DNA of 18,460 nucleotides from CAZGBT01 sp964524025 (GTDB taxonomy: Archaea; Aenigmatarchaeota; Aenigmatarchaeia; CG10238-14; EX4484-224). The DNA is taken from NCBI GenBank assembly GCA_964524025.1, contig CAZGBT010000014.1, positions 1 through 18,460 on the forward strand. Direction: 5' to 3'. This document shows positions 1-8,355 of this stretch, in pieces. The translations under genes were made by a program, and so were the position numbers. The notes under the pieces are model-generated. The model searched no databases. It saw only the letters and a list, made by a program, of their open reading frames with translations, and had not been told where the DNA came from. The number at the start of each line of letters is the position of its first letter. Position 1 is the first letter of the stretch.

Positions 1-13
1 CTATCACTACCAT
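1..13 (-). CDS. Possible 5' end of a gene running off the left edge
   Basis: On the minus strand an ATG lies at 13-11 and opens a frame (M-V-V-I...) that leaves the window after four codons. Its only support is promoter geometry: a TATA-like stretch (CTTAAACTTA on the minus strand, about 34-43) lies about 27 bases upstream of this ATG, the same spacing seen before most genes here. There is too little protein to identify anything, and the frame may be chance. Confidence 0.3.
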
Positions 14-159
14 TTTAATAAATCTAGAAAAGTTAAGTTTAAGTGAATTATGGTTCTAAAATGCTAGGGGTCGAATTATTTGAAATAAGCTGGCGTAAGA
101 TTTAAGTAGCACGTTTAAGATTTTGTGTTAGATGACCCGTTGTAAACTAATTCCACAAG

Positions 160-1143
160 ATGAACCAAAAAATTCCACTAAAAAAACTATTTGTTATCTT
201 GATCGATAAGACAGAAAGAAAAAGAGGTTCTATATATCTTAAGTGTGCAGATTGCTTCGTTAAAGAATTGTGGAACGAAATTGTAAGCAACCAACAGAGA
301 AAATTGAGTGTGAGAAGTTTAATACGAGAAAAACTAAAAGTCTCCATTAGTGTCTTTTATGCTTACAAGAATGGCAAAAAGTCTATTCCTATTGAAGTTT
401 TTTTATAAGTTACTTAACTTATGGAGAAGACTATGTAATAAAAGCGAAAGAGACCTTAAAAGGAAATGGTATGAGATTTTTAAAAGCAACAACATTCGCT
501 TTACTGTTTGCAAAAAATCGCAGGAAGCGATTTACCACGATTTATTACACCAAAATTATCTTATCTAATTGGTTGGCTATGCGGAGATGGAAGTTTTAGT
601 TCTAATAGATATTACATCAAAATTAGCGAGAAATCGCGAGATCAATTAGTAAAGGTTCTGAAACCTTTAATAAAAGATTTATTTGGCGTTGACGTGCCCA
701 TCTTCAAAAAGTCCGCAAAAGGATTCGCCATTCAGTTCGGTTCGAAACCCGTATTTAAGTTTTTCAAAAGAGTTTTGAAGTTAAAAGTAGGTAAGACCCC
801 AAAAATAATTGAACTAATAGACAAAACTAATAAAGTATGCTTTATTAGAGGTATTTTCGACTCTGAGGGTTATGTTGACGATTCCTATTTGAATTCTAAG
901 ATAGTTATATCTCAAGCTAGTAAGAAGTTTCTGCGTAAAGTCATTTCGTTATGCAAACAAATTGGTATCGAATTTAAAGGGCCATATTTTCACAAAACGA
1001 AACTAGGAACTTGGTATACCATCCAGATAAGGAAAAAACGAGAAATTCTAAAATTTTTTAGATATATCTGCTCTAGTCATATAAATAAACTAAATAAATT
1101 AGAAAATTTGGTGAGGAAAATTGAGGAGAAGTGGGGTAGCTGA
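160..1143 (+). pseudogene. LAGLIDADG homing endonuclease, disrupted by two frameshifts
   Basis: A DNA-cutting homing endonuclease of the two-motif LAGLIDADG (DOD) type. The C-terminal part (about 508-1143) is intact and carries both motifs: YLIGWLCGDGSF near 559-594 and CFIRGIFDSEGYVD near 838-880. The N-terminal part, with a helix-turn-helix-like stretch (SVFYAYKNGKKSIPIEVF), starts at ATG 160 but runs into a stop just after a run of seven T at about 398-405. The reading continues in the +2 frame (YKLLNLWRRLCNKSERDLKRK) until an A6 run at 512-517, where it must return to the first frame to reach the motifs. One T too many and one A too few explain both shifts. It is either a decaying gene or a consensus error at homopolymers; a shorter protein from TTG 508 would still hold both motifs. 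The end overlaps the start of the DUF763 gene by 23 bases. It is free-standing, with no intein splicing context. Confidence 0.75.
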
Positions 1144-2200
1144 CCTCCCTCTTCATTGGGGTTTTGCACCAAGGTGGCTATTTGAACGAATGGTAAAACT
1201 GGGAAGATGCATAAGTAAAATTGTTATTCTCGAATATGGAAGAAAGGAATTCTTAGAAAGGCTCTCAGATCCCTTTTTCTTTCAATCTCTCTCCTGCGTG
1301 TTAGGTTGGGACTTTCATTCGAGCGGAGCAACTACAGTTACTTGCGCTGCTTTGAAAGAAGCTCTAAACAAAGAAAATTTAGGAATAGCTGTATTAGGAG
1401 GAAAAGGAAAAGCTAGCAGAAAGACTCCAGAAGAAATAGAAAATTTGGCAGAAAAATTCTCTTTCTCAACTAGAAAAATAGAAGAATTAAAATATGCGAG
1501 CAGAATTTGTGCAAAAGTTGATAATTGCGTTTTGCAAGACGGCTTCCAACTATATCATCATTCTTTTATAGTAAGCGAAGATGGAAAGTTTGTAGTAATT
1601 CAGCAGGGTATGAATGAAACTAAAAGATATGCTAGAAGGTATCATTGGTTTTCGGAGAAAATTGAGTCTTTTGTTAACGAACCTCATTCTGGAATAGCAA
1701 GTGATTTTGTAGGAAAAGCTTTGAATTTAGTAGCTAAGGAAAGTAAAGAAACTAGAAAAGCTTGTGTCGATTTGGTAAAGGATAATCCAATACATTTAAG
1801 GAAATATTTTGCTTGCGGAATTCTAAAATACCTTAAACTTCCGGTTAAGCATAGGATTGAGATAAAGAATTATAAAGGACTTATGAAAGCTTTGTATTTA
1901 GCTTATGAAAAACAACCAAAAGATTTCGAGGAATTAATAGGAATAAAGGGGATAGGTTTAAAAACTATAAGGGCGTTAGCCCTTTTAAGCAAAATCATCT
2001 TCGGCACCGAAATAAGCTGGAAAGATCCCGTTACTTTTTCTTTTGCCCATGGCGGAAAGGATAGAACTCCTTATCCTGTTGATAGAAAAACTTATGATAC
2101 TTCCATCAAAATTTTAACAGAAGTCATAGAACAGGCTGAAATTGGAAAAAAGGAAAAGATGGAAGCTTTAAAAAGAATTGAGAAAGTAGTTGAAGTTTAA
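1121..2200 (+). CDS. DUF763 family protein
   Basis: A 359-residue protein of the DUF763 family, widespread in archaea and some thermophilic bacteria; its function is not established to my knowledge. Family hallmarks are visible: an N-terminal GVADLPLHWG...APRWLFERM segment (residues 5-24), a VLGWDFHSSGATTVTCA block (about 60-76), a Q/Y/H-rich central stretch (QDGFQLYHHSFIVSEDGKF) and a C-terminal helix-hairpin-helix-like segment (ELIGIKGIGLKTIRALALLS, about 270-289) followed by SWKDPVTFSFAHGGKDRTPYPVDRKTYD in two conserved stretches. The start is TTG at 1121, which gives the expected family N-terminus. GGTGAG at 1110-1115 could be a ribosome site, while an AT-rich box (CTAAATAAATT) near 1094 would fit a leaderless transcript from inside the endonuclease gene. 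The HhH-like part suggests contact with nucleic acid, but that is inference. Confidence 0.85.
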   Translation: MRRSGVADLPLHWGFAPRWLFERMVKLGRCISKIVILEYGRKEFLERLSDPFFFQSLSCVLGWDFHSSGATTVTCAALKEALNKENLGIAVLGGKGKASRKTPEEIENLAEKFSFSTRKIEELKYASRICAKVDNCVLQDGFQLYHHSFIVSEDGKFVVIQQGMNETKRYARRYHWFSEKIESFVNEPHSGIASDFVGKALNLVAKESKETRKACVDLVKDNPIHLRKYFACGILKYLKLPVKHRIEIKNYKGLMKALYLAYEKQPKDFEELIGIKGIGLKTIRALALLSKIIFGTEISWKDPVTFSFAHGGKDRTPYPVDRKTYDTSIKILTEVIEQAEIGKKEKMEALKRIEKVVEV

Positions 2201-2203
2201 ATG
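2193..2203 (+). promoter_or_regulatory. TATA-like box for the CBS gene, overlapping the DUF763 stop codon
   Basis: TTTAAAT (2196-2202) lies about 28 bases before the ATG at 2227, the usual archaeal TATA distance for a leaderless message. The TAA stop of DUF763 (2198-2200) is part of the box. Confidence 0.5.
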
Positions 2204-2226
2204 GAACAAACTTCAAAACAAATTTT

Positions 2227-3015
2227 ATGAAAGTTGAAGAATTGATGAGCAAAGATTTGATTACTATAGATGCAAACTCTCCAGTAAGAAATGCTATAAA
2301 ACTTATGAAAAAACGTAAAGTTTCCAGACTTTTAGTAACAAAAAAAGGAAAGATAGTTGGAATAGTTACAGAAAGGGATTTAGCAAGAAGGTTGGGGAAA
2401 GAGACTGAAAGGAAAATTTCAGATGCCCACATATATGTCTCTTCTTGCTATTCAAAAGATTTAATTTGCATAGGAAAAGATGAAGACATTAAAAAAGCAG
2501 CAAAATTAATGCTGCAAAAAGGAATTTCAAGCCTTGTGGTAAAGGACGATGGAAATATAGTAGGGATAATAACGAAAACAGATTTGATAAAAGCTTTAAA
2601 AGAATGCAAAGAACCTATCGAAAAATTTATGACAAAAAAAGTGACTACTTTGCAAGAGGATTCGAGAATTTTGGAAGCCAGAAAATTGATGCTTTACAAA
2701 AATATTAAAAGAATTCCGATAATGAGGGGTGAAAATTTAATTGGTATAATAACAGAAGGTGATATAGCAAAAGCTTTGGGTCTTTTTAGAAAGGTTGCCG
2801 AAGGCAAACAATGGGATGAAAAGATGAGAAGGATATTGGTTAAGGATGTTATGAGAGTAAACCCAATAACTTTAAGCCCTAAAGACACAATTTCAAAAGC
2901 TGTAAAAGTCATGCTAGAAAATGATATAAGCGGCATACCGATTATAGATGGGGGAAAATTAGTAGGGATAATAACGAAAACCGATTTAGTAAAGGCTATA
3001 ACAGAAGTTTTATAG
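2227..3015 (+). CDS. Four-CBS-domain protein
   Basis: A soluble 262-residue protein made only of CBS repeats, the modules that bind adenosine nucleotides or related ligands and regulate partner proteins. Four repeats in two pairs are visible: MSKDLITIDANS...GIVTERDLARRL (residues 7-58), YSKDLICIGKDE...GIITKTDLIKAL (76-127), MTKKVTTLQEDS...GIITEGDIAKAL (136-184) and VMRVNPITLSPKD...GIITKTDLVKAI (203-259). No catalytic, DNA-binding or membrane domain is attached, so it probably acts as a stand-alone sensor or a subunit. The partner cannot be inferred from the neighbours. A 22-base identical stretch occurs in repeats 2 (2558-2579) and 4 (2960-2981), a trace of recent duplication or gene conversion. 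The gene ends convergently with eL32; the two overlap by 6 bases. Confidence 0.93.
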   Translation: MKVEELMSKDLITIDANSPVRNAIKLMKKRKVSRLLVTKKGKIVGIVTERDLARRLGKETERKISDAHIYVSSCYSKDLICIGKDEDIKKAAKLMLQKGISSLVVKDDGNIVGIITKTDLIKALKECKEPIEKFMTKKVTTLQEDSRILEARKLMLYKNIKRIPIMRGENLIGIITEGDIAKALGLFRKVAEGKQWDEKMRRILVKDVMRVNPITLSPKDTISKAVKVMLENDISGIPIIDGGKLVGIITKTDLVKAITEVL

Positions 3016-3357
3016 CCGCGGATTTAATACCTTTATTCCTAATTCCTTAGCTTTTTCTAGAATTTTAATTCTCTTTTTCCTACCAACAGCAGCTGCAATT
3101 CTAGCAGCTTCCTTTTTAGGATCTATCTTTTCTAAATCTTTAAGGTTTCTCACCAAAACTTCCCTGTAACCAGAAGGGTGTAAATACCTTAACTCTTTAT
3201 GGGCACCCCAACTTATGCTTGGCATTTTTGGTTTACTTTTAAGTTTCAACCTTACTTTAGATTGCAAACCTCTTGGTCTTCTCCAGCTTTCTTTTACCCT
3301 GCTTAGATGAGCTGGTACAGGCCTTTTGAACTCTGGCTTTTTCCTAGGATTGACCAT
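3010..3357 (-). CDS. rpl32e: 50S ribosomal protein eL32
   Basis: A large-subunit ribosomal protein of archaea and eukaryotes. The family core is clear: WRRPRGLQSKVRLKLKSKP (about 26-44), MPSISWGAHKELRYLHPSGY (about 45-64), a VRNLKDLEKIDPKKEAARIA segment and the C-terminal GRKKRIKILEKAKELGIKVLN. At 115 residues it is on the short side, lacking the N-terminal extension seen in some archaea. It follows uL6 after 4 bases and is the last gene of the uS8-uL6-eL32 unit. In most archaeal spc clusters eL19 would come next; here the neighbour is a convergent CBS gene whose end overlaps this one by 6 bases. Confidence 0.97.
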   Translation of the reverse strand: MVNPRKKPEFKRPVPAHLSRVKESWRRPRGLQSKVRLKLKSKPKMPSISWGAHKELRYLHPSGYREVLVRNLKDLEKIDPKKEAARIAAAVGRKKRIKILEKAKELGIKVLNPRL

Positions 3358-3361
3358 ATTT

Positions 3362-3898
3362 TTACATTCCTATTTCTTTTGAATAAATGTAAATCCCATC
3401 TATAAATCTCCTCCTATCCTTTCCAACTATCCTGCAAGCTTGCTCTATATTAGCTGCTGTCTGTGCTACTTCTTCCTTATTTATTCCTTTTACTATTACA
3501 TCAGCACCTTTAACCTCAACTTTTACATTTCCAACTATATCAGCAACTCTTGGAACCCTTTCTCCCAAAAAGTTGTGAATATAAACTTTTCCATCTTTTA
3601 TTTCTATTTTCATCGGAAAATGAGAATAGACTATTCTTAGTTTGTAAGTAAAACCTTCCTGAACGCCTTTTATCATATTTCTTATATGAGCCCAAACGGT
3701 TCCTACCATAGCTTTTGTTTTCCTCCTTTCATCTTTTCCTACTATCTTAACCTCTTTACCTTCCAATTTAATCTCAACGTTTTTCTTCCAAATCTTGAAC
3801 TCCCTTTCTATCTCACCTTTTGGGCCTTTAACCTTTACCTTATAGCCTGAAACCTCGATTTGAACTCCCTCTGGAATCTCTATTTTCCTTTCTATCAT
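3362..3898 (-). CDS. rpl6: 50S ribosomal protein uL6
   Basis: A large-subunit ribosomal protein that binds 23S rRNA near the sarcin-ricin loop. It has the expected length (178 residues) and start (MIERKIEIPEGVQIEVSG), with the two repeated uL6 domains: the first holds KVKVKGPKGEIEREF, the second VRVAD-like IVGNVKVEVKGADVIVKG, ending with the archaeal GKDRRRFIDGIYIYSKE signature. Its ATG lies one base after the uS8 stop, and eL32 follows after four bases, so the three genes are almost certainly one transcript driven by the promoter before uS8. Confidence 0.97.
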   Translation of the reverse strand: MIERKIEIPEGVQIEVSGYKVKVKGPKGEIEREFKIWKKNVEIKLEGKEVKIVGKDERRKTKAMVGTVWAHIRNMIKGVQEGFTYKLRIVYSHFPMKIEIKDGKVYIHNFLGERVPRVADIVGNVKVEVKGADVIVKGINKEEVAQTAANIEQACRIVGKDRRRFIDGIYIYSKEIGM

Positions 3899-3899
3899 A

Positions 3900-4286
3900 C
3901 TAATAGCAAAAAGCTAATAACTTCCCTCCTATCTTCATCTCTTTTGCTTTTTTGTGATCCATAACACCTTTCGAAGTAGTCAAAATTAAAATTCCAACAT
4001 CTCTAGCAGGTAAGTACCTTTTCTCCCACTTCTCAAATTCATCAGCTTTTACAGAGTATCTTGGTTTTATTACATTTGTATTTAAAATCTTCCCTTTTAG
4101 TTCAACCCTAAATTTACCTCCTCTTCCATCTTCTATATACTCAAAATTTCCTATGTAACCATTTTCCTGCATAACTTTTAAAACGTTCTTGATAAGATTT
4201 GAAGCTTTTATTATGCACTCCTTTTTTCCAACTCTTTCAGCATTCTTTATGCTGCTCAATGCATCAGCTAGCAAATCGTGCCTCAT
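3900..4286 (-). CDS. rps8: 30S ribosomal protein uS8
   Basis: A small-subunit ribosomal protein that binds the central domain of 16S rRNA. The archaeal form is recognised by its start (MRHDLLADALSSIKNAERVG), a GKFRVELKGKILNTNVIKPR centre, and the C-terminal ARDVGILILTTSKGVMDHKKA with GGKLLAFCY, 128 residues in all. It is the first gene of a three-gene block (uS8, uL6, eL32). In most archaea uS14 precedes it; here the upstream neighbour is a membrane-protein gene, so the block has been detached from the larger S10-spc cluster. A TATA-like box 27 bases before the ATG suggests a leaderless message. Confidence 0.97.
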   Translation of the reverse strand: MRHDLLADALSSIKNAERVGKKECIIKASNLIKNVLKVMQENGYIGNFEYIEDGRGGKFRVELKGKILNTNVIKPRYSVKADEFEKWEKRYLPARDVGILILTTSKGVMDHKKAKEMKIGGKLLAFCY

Positions 4287-4307
4287 AAAAACGAATAATT
4301 AACTTAA

Positions 4308-4318
4308 CCTATTTAAGT
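4308..4318 (-). promoter_or_regulatory. TATA-like box of the uS8-uL6-eL32 unit
   Basis: The minus strand reads CTTAAATAGG here, centred about 27 bases before the uS8 ATG (4286). The TAG stop codon of the upstream VTT-type gene (4311-4309) forms the end of the box, so stop codon and promoter share bases. Confidence 0.6.
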
Positions 4319-4887
4319 TTGAGCTTGAGGAAAACCAAAAGAAGCGGTATTAAACCGATTCCTATCCCTATTAGAAATATCTTCTCTATAGCAAGATATG
4401 CCATCGCTTTCTTTATAAGGCCACCATAAGCAAAACCTAGCAAAAATTTACCTGCCCAGCATGGTAAGAAAAGCTTTGTAACTGGAAACTTCTGAAAACC
4501 TAGGTAGAAGAAAACCAGGTCATCCGGTAGAGGAGTAGCAGCGAATATGAATACTAGAATTTCAGCTGTAAATTCGATCCACGAGCCAAGTTTTTTCTTA
4601 AGTGAATCGAGTTTCTTTCTTATTTTTCTCTTTAACCTAATTTTTCTCTCTAAAATTAGCCTTGAGGAATAAGCTATAAAATATGTAATCAACTCTCCCA
4701 AGGTGCCGCCCAGTCCGAAAAGAATGGCAAAGTAAAACGGATGAAATCCTTTGGAAATTGTCTTAACTAGAATTGCAGAAGCTATCGGATAGAAAAAAGG
4801 CGAAAATGCACCGAACAAATCAGCACTTAGCAAAAATCCTACAAGCAATGAAGCTGAAATGCAACAAATTGCATCCAATGCATTCAT
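4309..4887 (-). CDS. VTT/DedA-like integral membrane protein
   Basis: A 192-residue polytopic membrane protein with features of the VTT (SNARE-associated/DedA) fold, a family linked to lipid scrambling or transport; the substrate here is unknown. Hydrophobic segments lie at about 5-42, 52-74, 106-131, 136-157 and 166-187. The VTT-type signatures are GLGGTLGELITYFIAY (58-73) and FAATPLPDDLVFFYLG (115-130), the latter resembling the re-entrant proline/acid motif, followed by FLPCWAGKFLLG. A basic loop of about 20 residues (81-100, rich in K/R) separates the halves and should face the cytoplasm. The ATG overlaps the stop of the AMMECR1 gene in an ATGA, which implies translational coupling. Family assignment is by motif only and moderately sure. 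Confidence 0.7.
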   Translation of the reverse strand: MNALDAICCISASLLVGFLLSADLFGAFSPFFYPIASAILVKTISKGFHPFYFAILFGLGGTLGELITYFIAYSSRLILERKIRLKRKIRKKLDSLKKKLGSWIEFTAEILVFIFAATPLPDDLVFFYLGFQKFPVTKLFLPCWAGKFLLGFAYGGLIKKAMAYLAIEKIFLIGIGIGLIPLLLVFLKLKLK

Positions 4888-5480
4888 TTTAAGACCTTTC
4901 TATAAACTTTACCATAAGGTTTTTCTTCTGCAAATATTTCGGCTTGAAATTTTAGTATTATGCTACTAGAGTATTTCCAAGCATCTGGTGGTAAATTGGC
5001 CTTTAAACATAGATTTCTTAAAAATTCTTCGATTGTCCACCCAAATTCAACGGGTACTTGAGGTAATAGCAAACCAGAAAAAGGACCATTTACTATTATT
5101 AGGCCATCCCTTCCAATTTCTATTTCTTTTAGGTAATCTTCTGGTTTATTGACTTTTATTGGCTTAGGTTCTGTCAGAATAGAAACTTCAACTATAATTT
5201 TATCAAGTTCTTTCTTTTTTAGAGGCGGAAATCTTGGATCAAAGCATGCTGAAAAGGCTGCTTCCGCAATTCCTTCTACAAGCTTATGGGTAGGGTATGG
5301 TAATCCTATACACCCTCTTAATTCGTGAGAAGGATATTTAAGTAAGGTTACAAAAACTCCTCTTTTTTCATTAAGCTCATTTGGGTATTCGTCCGGAATT
5401 TTAACTCTTTTCTTTTCAACGGCTTGCTCTATAACCTTTCTTGCAAATTTAACGATCCACTCTCCTGTTTTAATATCCAT
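4884..5480 (-). CDS. AMMECR1 domain protein
   Basis: A 198-residue AMMECR1-family protein, conserved in archaea and eukaryotes; the biochemical function is still not settled, although the conserved motif suggests an enzyme. The hallmark LRGCIG is at residues 54-59. Other conserved pieces are GVFVTL (41-46), EAAFSACFDPRFPPL (73-87), VEVSILTEPKPI, GRDGLIIVNGPFSGLLLPQVPVEFGW in two stretches, and FLRNLCLKANLPPDAWK near the C-terminus. It begins 16 bases after the leuS stop on the same strand and overlaps the VTT-type gene downstream by an ATGA. It is therefore probably co-transcribed with both. Confidence 0.92.
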   Translation of the reverse strand: MDIKTGEWIVKFARKVIEQAVEKKRVKIPDEYPNELNEKRGVFVTLLKYPSHELRGCIGLPYPTHKLVEGIAEAAFSACFDPRFPPLKKKELDKIIVEVSILTEPKPIKVNKPEDYLKEIEIGRDGLIIVNGPFSGLLLPQVPVEFGWTIEEFLRNLCLKANLPPDAWKYSSSIILKFQAEIFAEEKPYGKVYRKVLK

Positions 5481-5496
5481 AACCTATTTTTATCCG

Positions 5497-8334
5497 CTAA
5501 ACAATAAGAATTCCAGGTTTATCTATATCAGCTAGCCTAGCCTTTTCATGCTCAGATTCATCTGCATCTATTATCGAAACTTTACACTTGAACAAATTTT
5601 CGAGATAAGTTTTTGCTATCTCAAAGAAGTTTTTCATCAATCTCTTATCGAAAAAACTCATTTCTTTAGATTTTCTAATGGCTCTCTGGTAGTATTTGGT
5701 TATTTCTTCATCCTTTCTTCCTAAAATTTCGAATATTTTATCCAAAGTCGCTTTTTCTTCCTTAATTTTTTCAAAGACTAAAAATTTCCAATCTTTAGCT
5801 ATAAATATTCTTATTTCAGCCGGTTGCTTCTCTATTAACTTAAGGATCTCTCTTATATCGTTCTTCGTTTCCTCAAAAATTTCGTAAATTTGTTCCAAAT
5901 CTTTCCTTATTTTTTCTTCGTTATGAGTAGGCCAATCAGCCAAGGCTATAAATCCTTCTTTTCCCAACCTTTCCCAAAGCTCTTCGCAAATATGCGGTAA
6001 CAGAGGGGTAAGCATTAAGACGAGTTTTTCTAAAAAGTTTCTAAGCAATTTTTTGTTGCAATTTTCTATTCCTCCGCAAATTTCTATATAGCTTTTTAAG
6101 AAGTTTGTTGCATTAAATAACAAAAGTTGGGTTGCAGACCTAAACCTTAATTCTTCATATAACTCTGTAGATTCTTTTATTATACCATTTAACTTACTTT
6201 CAAGCAGCTTGTCAATTATGTTTACCTCCTCTCTTTTTGCGTTATTCAATTTCTCGCATAAATCGAAAATAAAGTTTATTCTAGAAACTATTGGTTTTAT
6301 GTTTTCTTCTCTCCAATCAGCATCATCTAAGTTTTCGTTAGATCCTATTATATTTATTCTAGTTAAGTCAGAACCAAATTGCTCTAACAATTTGTAAAGA
6401 GGTATTACATTCCCTTTTGATTTTGACATCTTCTCCCCTCTAACCTGAACAAATCCGTTAGCTGCAATTGCTCTAGGCCAATATTTTTCGTTGTCCCAAA
6501 TAGCAATATGCTGAAAGAGGAAGAAAGTTAGATGATTTTGGATTAGATCCTTTCCAGAGCTTCTTAGGTCAACTGGATAAAAATATTCAAATTCTTCTCT
6601 CATCTCTTTTAAGACTTCTTTTTCAATTCCAGATTTTCTAGAAACTTCCTCTAACGAACCTTCTCCTAAAAATACAAAATCAAAAACTTCTGGTATTAAC
6701 TTTTCAGCATCTATTCTCTTTTCATTAATTATTCTAGCTATCGTATAATAAGCCATGTAAATGGTTGAATCGCTTAGTGGTTCGATTATCCATTCTTTAT
6801 CCCAAGGTAATCTTGTACCCAAGCCACTTTTTCTTGTACATGCTTTATCTTTAAGCCAATCTATCGTTTTAATGAATTGCTCTCTTATAACTTCAGGATA
6901 AAACTTCATTTTTCTAACCCATTCTTTAGTTTTTTCTTTCCACTTTTCGTCAGAATATTTTATGAACCATTGGTTTTCGAGTATTTTTACAAAACACCTT
7001 GTTTTGCATCTACAAATAACTTCGCCAGAAGGTTCCCACAAACTATCTGCAATTTTGCTTGATTTTAATTCTTCAATAAGTTTCTCTTTGATTTCACTAA
7101 CTTTATAGCCAGCATATTTTCCACAATTTTCCTTTAAAACCCCAAGATGGAATTCCTTCTTGTAAATCTCTTCAGTAGCTTCGTCTAGCTTATCTTTTTC
7201 ATCTTGACTTTTTATTCCAAGTCTCTCGCAAATCTCTATAGCCGGATGTTCACCAAAACCTTTAACTTTTATTATTGAAATTGGTTTTATCCTTTTAATT
7301 TCTTCTTCGTCAATTCTAAACTTAGCCAGCAATTCAGGTTTTTCTTTGATCTCCTTTAAAGCAGCGTAATCGTAAGGAGCATGCGAAGGTACTGACATAA
7401 CTATTCCAGTTCCAACATTAGGATCTACAAAACTTGCGGGTAGAATTAAGACATAATTATTTAAGACAGGATTTTTTACTTTCTTACCTATTAACTCTTC
7501 CACTTTTATTTCTTTTACAACTTCTACCCTCTTCAACTGCTCTTTCAACTTTATGATACATTCCTTAGCGACAATCCATTCTTCTTCATCAACCTTAGCT
7601 AAAACATATTCAGCACTTGGATTTACCCATAGATTAGTAACTCCAAAAACTGTTTCTGGCCTTAAAGTAGCACATGGCAATATCTTACCGTTTAGCTCAA
7701 ACTTTATGAGGATAAATTCTATTGGAGTTTCCCCTTCCCCTTTTAACCTATCATGATCGCCAGTAGGAGATTTACAGCTTGGGCACCAGATTACTGGATG
7801 GGTCCCTTGGGTTACATAACCAAGTTTCTTAAGTCTTTTGTATTGCCATTCAACAAATTTCTTATAGGTATCGTCTATAGTTAAGAAGGTCCTTCTCCAA
7901 TCTATAGAGAAACCAGCTCTCTTCAAATTCTCTATCCATTTCTTCATCCAAAATCTAGCAAAAAATTCTGGACCTTTTTCGCAAAATTCCTTTATATCTT
8001 CGTCAGTCGCTCCAAAAAATTTAAGAGTATTAATTTGAAGTTTCTCCCCTTCCCTTAGCCTTTTAATCGCTCCTAAAATCGGTTCTCCAGTTGCATGAAA
8101 ACCTTGCGGAAAGAGAACGTTAAAACCTCGCATTCTTTTAAACCTTGCATAGGAATCTACTCTATAAGCCGAAAACATGTGACCTATATGAGGAGATCCA
8201 TTAACGTAAGGATAAGGAAAGGTTATGAAAAATTTTGGTTTTGATTTGTTAACATTAGCAAAGAAAATTTTAGCTTTTTCCCATCTTTCTTGCCATTTCC
8301 TCTCTATTTCCTTAAAGTTAACAACAAAAATCAC
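5497..8334 (-). CDS. leuS: Leucyl-tRNA synthetase (archaeal type)
   Basis: A class I aminoacyl-tRNA synthetase that charges tRNA-Leu with leucine in the cytoplasm. At 945 residues it has the archaeal/eukaryotic length. The HIGH motif is intact (PHIGHMFSAYRVD, HIGH at 49-52) and so is the KMSKS loop (KMSKSKGN, 635-639). The CP1 editing domain lies between, with TLRPETVFGVTNLWVNP (near 224) and GTGIVMSVPSHAPYDYAAL (near 317), including the threonine-rich and aspartate sites used to hydrolyse mischarged tRNA. Cys pairs (CPSC near 186, CRCKTRC further on) suggest zinc binding. The start is GTG at 8334. A TATA-like box 27-28 bases upstream means the message is probably leaderless; the GGTGA just there overlaps the start codon and is unlikely to act as a ribosome site. 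Confidence 0.98.
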   Translation of the reverse strand: MIFVVNFKEIERKWQERWEKAKIFFANVNKSKPKFFITFPYPYVNGSPHIGHMFSAYRVDSYARFKRMRGFNVLFPQGFHATGEPILGAIKRLREGEKLQINTLKFFGATDEDIKEFCEKGPEFFARFWMKKWIENLKRAGFSIDWRRTFLTIDDTYKKFVEWQYKRLKKLGYVTQGTHPVIWCPSCKSPTGDHDRLKGEGETPIEFILIKFELNGKILPCATLRPETVFGVTNLWVNPSAEYVLAKVDEEEWIVAKECIIKLKEQLKRVEVVKEIKVEELIGKKVKNPVLNNYVLILPASFVDPNVGTGIVMSVPSHAPYDYAALKEIKEKPELLAKFRIDEEEIKRIKPISIIKVKGFGEHPAIEICERLGIKSQDEKDKLDEATEEIYKKEFHLGVLKENCGKYAGYKVSEIKEKLIEELKSSKIADSLWEPSGEVICRCKTRCFVKILENQWFIKYSDEKWKEKTKEWVRKMKFYPEVIREQFIKTIDWLKDKACTRKSGLGTRLPWDKEWIIEPLSDSTIYMAYYTIARIINEKRIDAEKLIPEVFDFVFLGEGSLEEVSRKSGIEKEVLKEMREEFEYFYPVDLRSSGKDLIQNHLTFFLFQHIAIWDNEKYWPRAIAANGFVQVRGEKMSKSKGNVIPLYKLLEQFGSDLTRINIIGSNENLDDADWREENIKPIVSRINFIFDLCEKLNNAKREEVNIIDKLLESKLNGIIKESTELYEELRFRSATQLLLFNATNFLKSYIEICGGIENCNKKLLRNFLEKLVLMLTPLLPHICEELWERLGKEGFIALADWPTHNEEKIRKDLEQIYEIFEETKNDIREILKLIEKQPAEIRIFIAKDWKFLVFEKIKEEKATLDKIFEILGRKDEEITKYYQRAIRKSKEMSFFDKRLMKNFFEIAKTYLENLFKCKVSIIDADESEHEKARLADIDKPGILIV

Positions 8335-8355
8335 CTGAAAAGAAAATTTTCGTAC

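Noticed and set aside
160..2200. Endonuclease as an intein or intron inside DUF763
   Set aside because: DUF763 is complete at its N-terminus, the frames differ, and no splicing motifs flank the endonuclease.
2201..2230. A nine-codon ATG frame between DUF763 and the CBS gene
   Set aside because: The ATG is part of the TATA region of the CBS gene and the frame has no protein-like support; any AT-rich gap can hold such a frame.
3440..3640. Plus-strand frame over uL6
   Set aside because: It is an antisense shadow of a certain ribosomal gene, with an implausible Tyr/Phe/Ser composition.
8331..8335. GGTGA as a Shine-Dalgarno site for leuS
   Set aside because: It overlaps the GTG start and there is no in-frame start at the right distance downstream; the TATA position favours a leaderless message.
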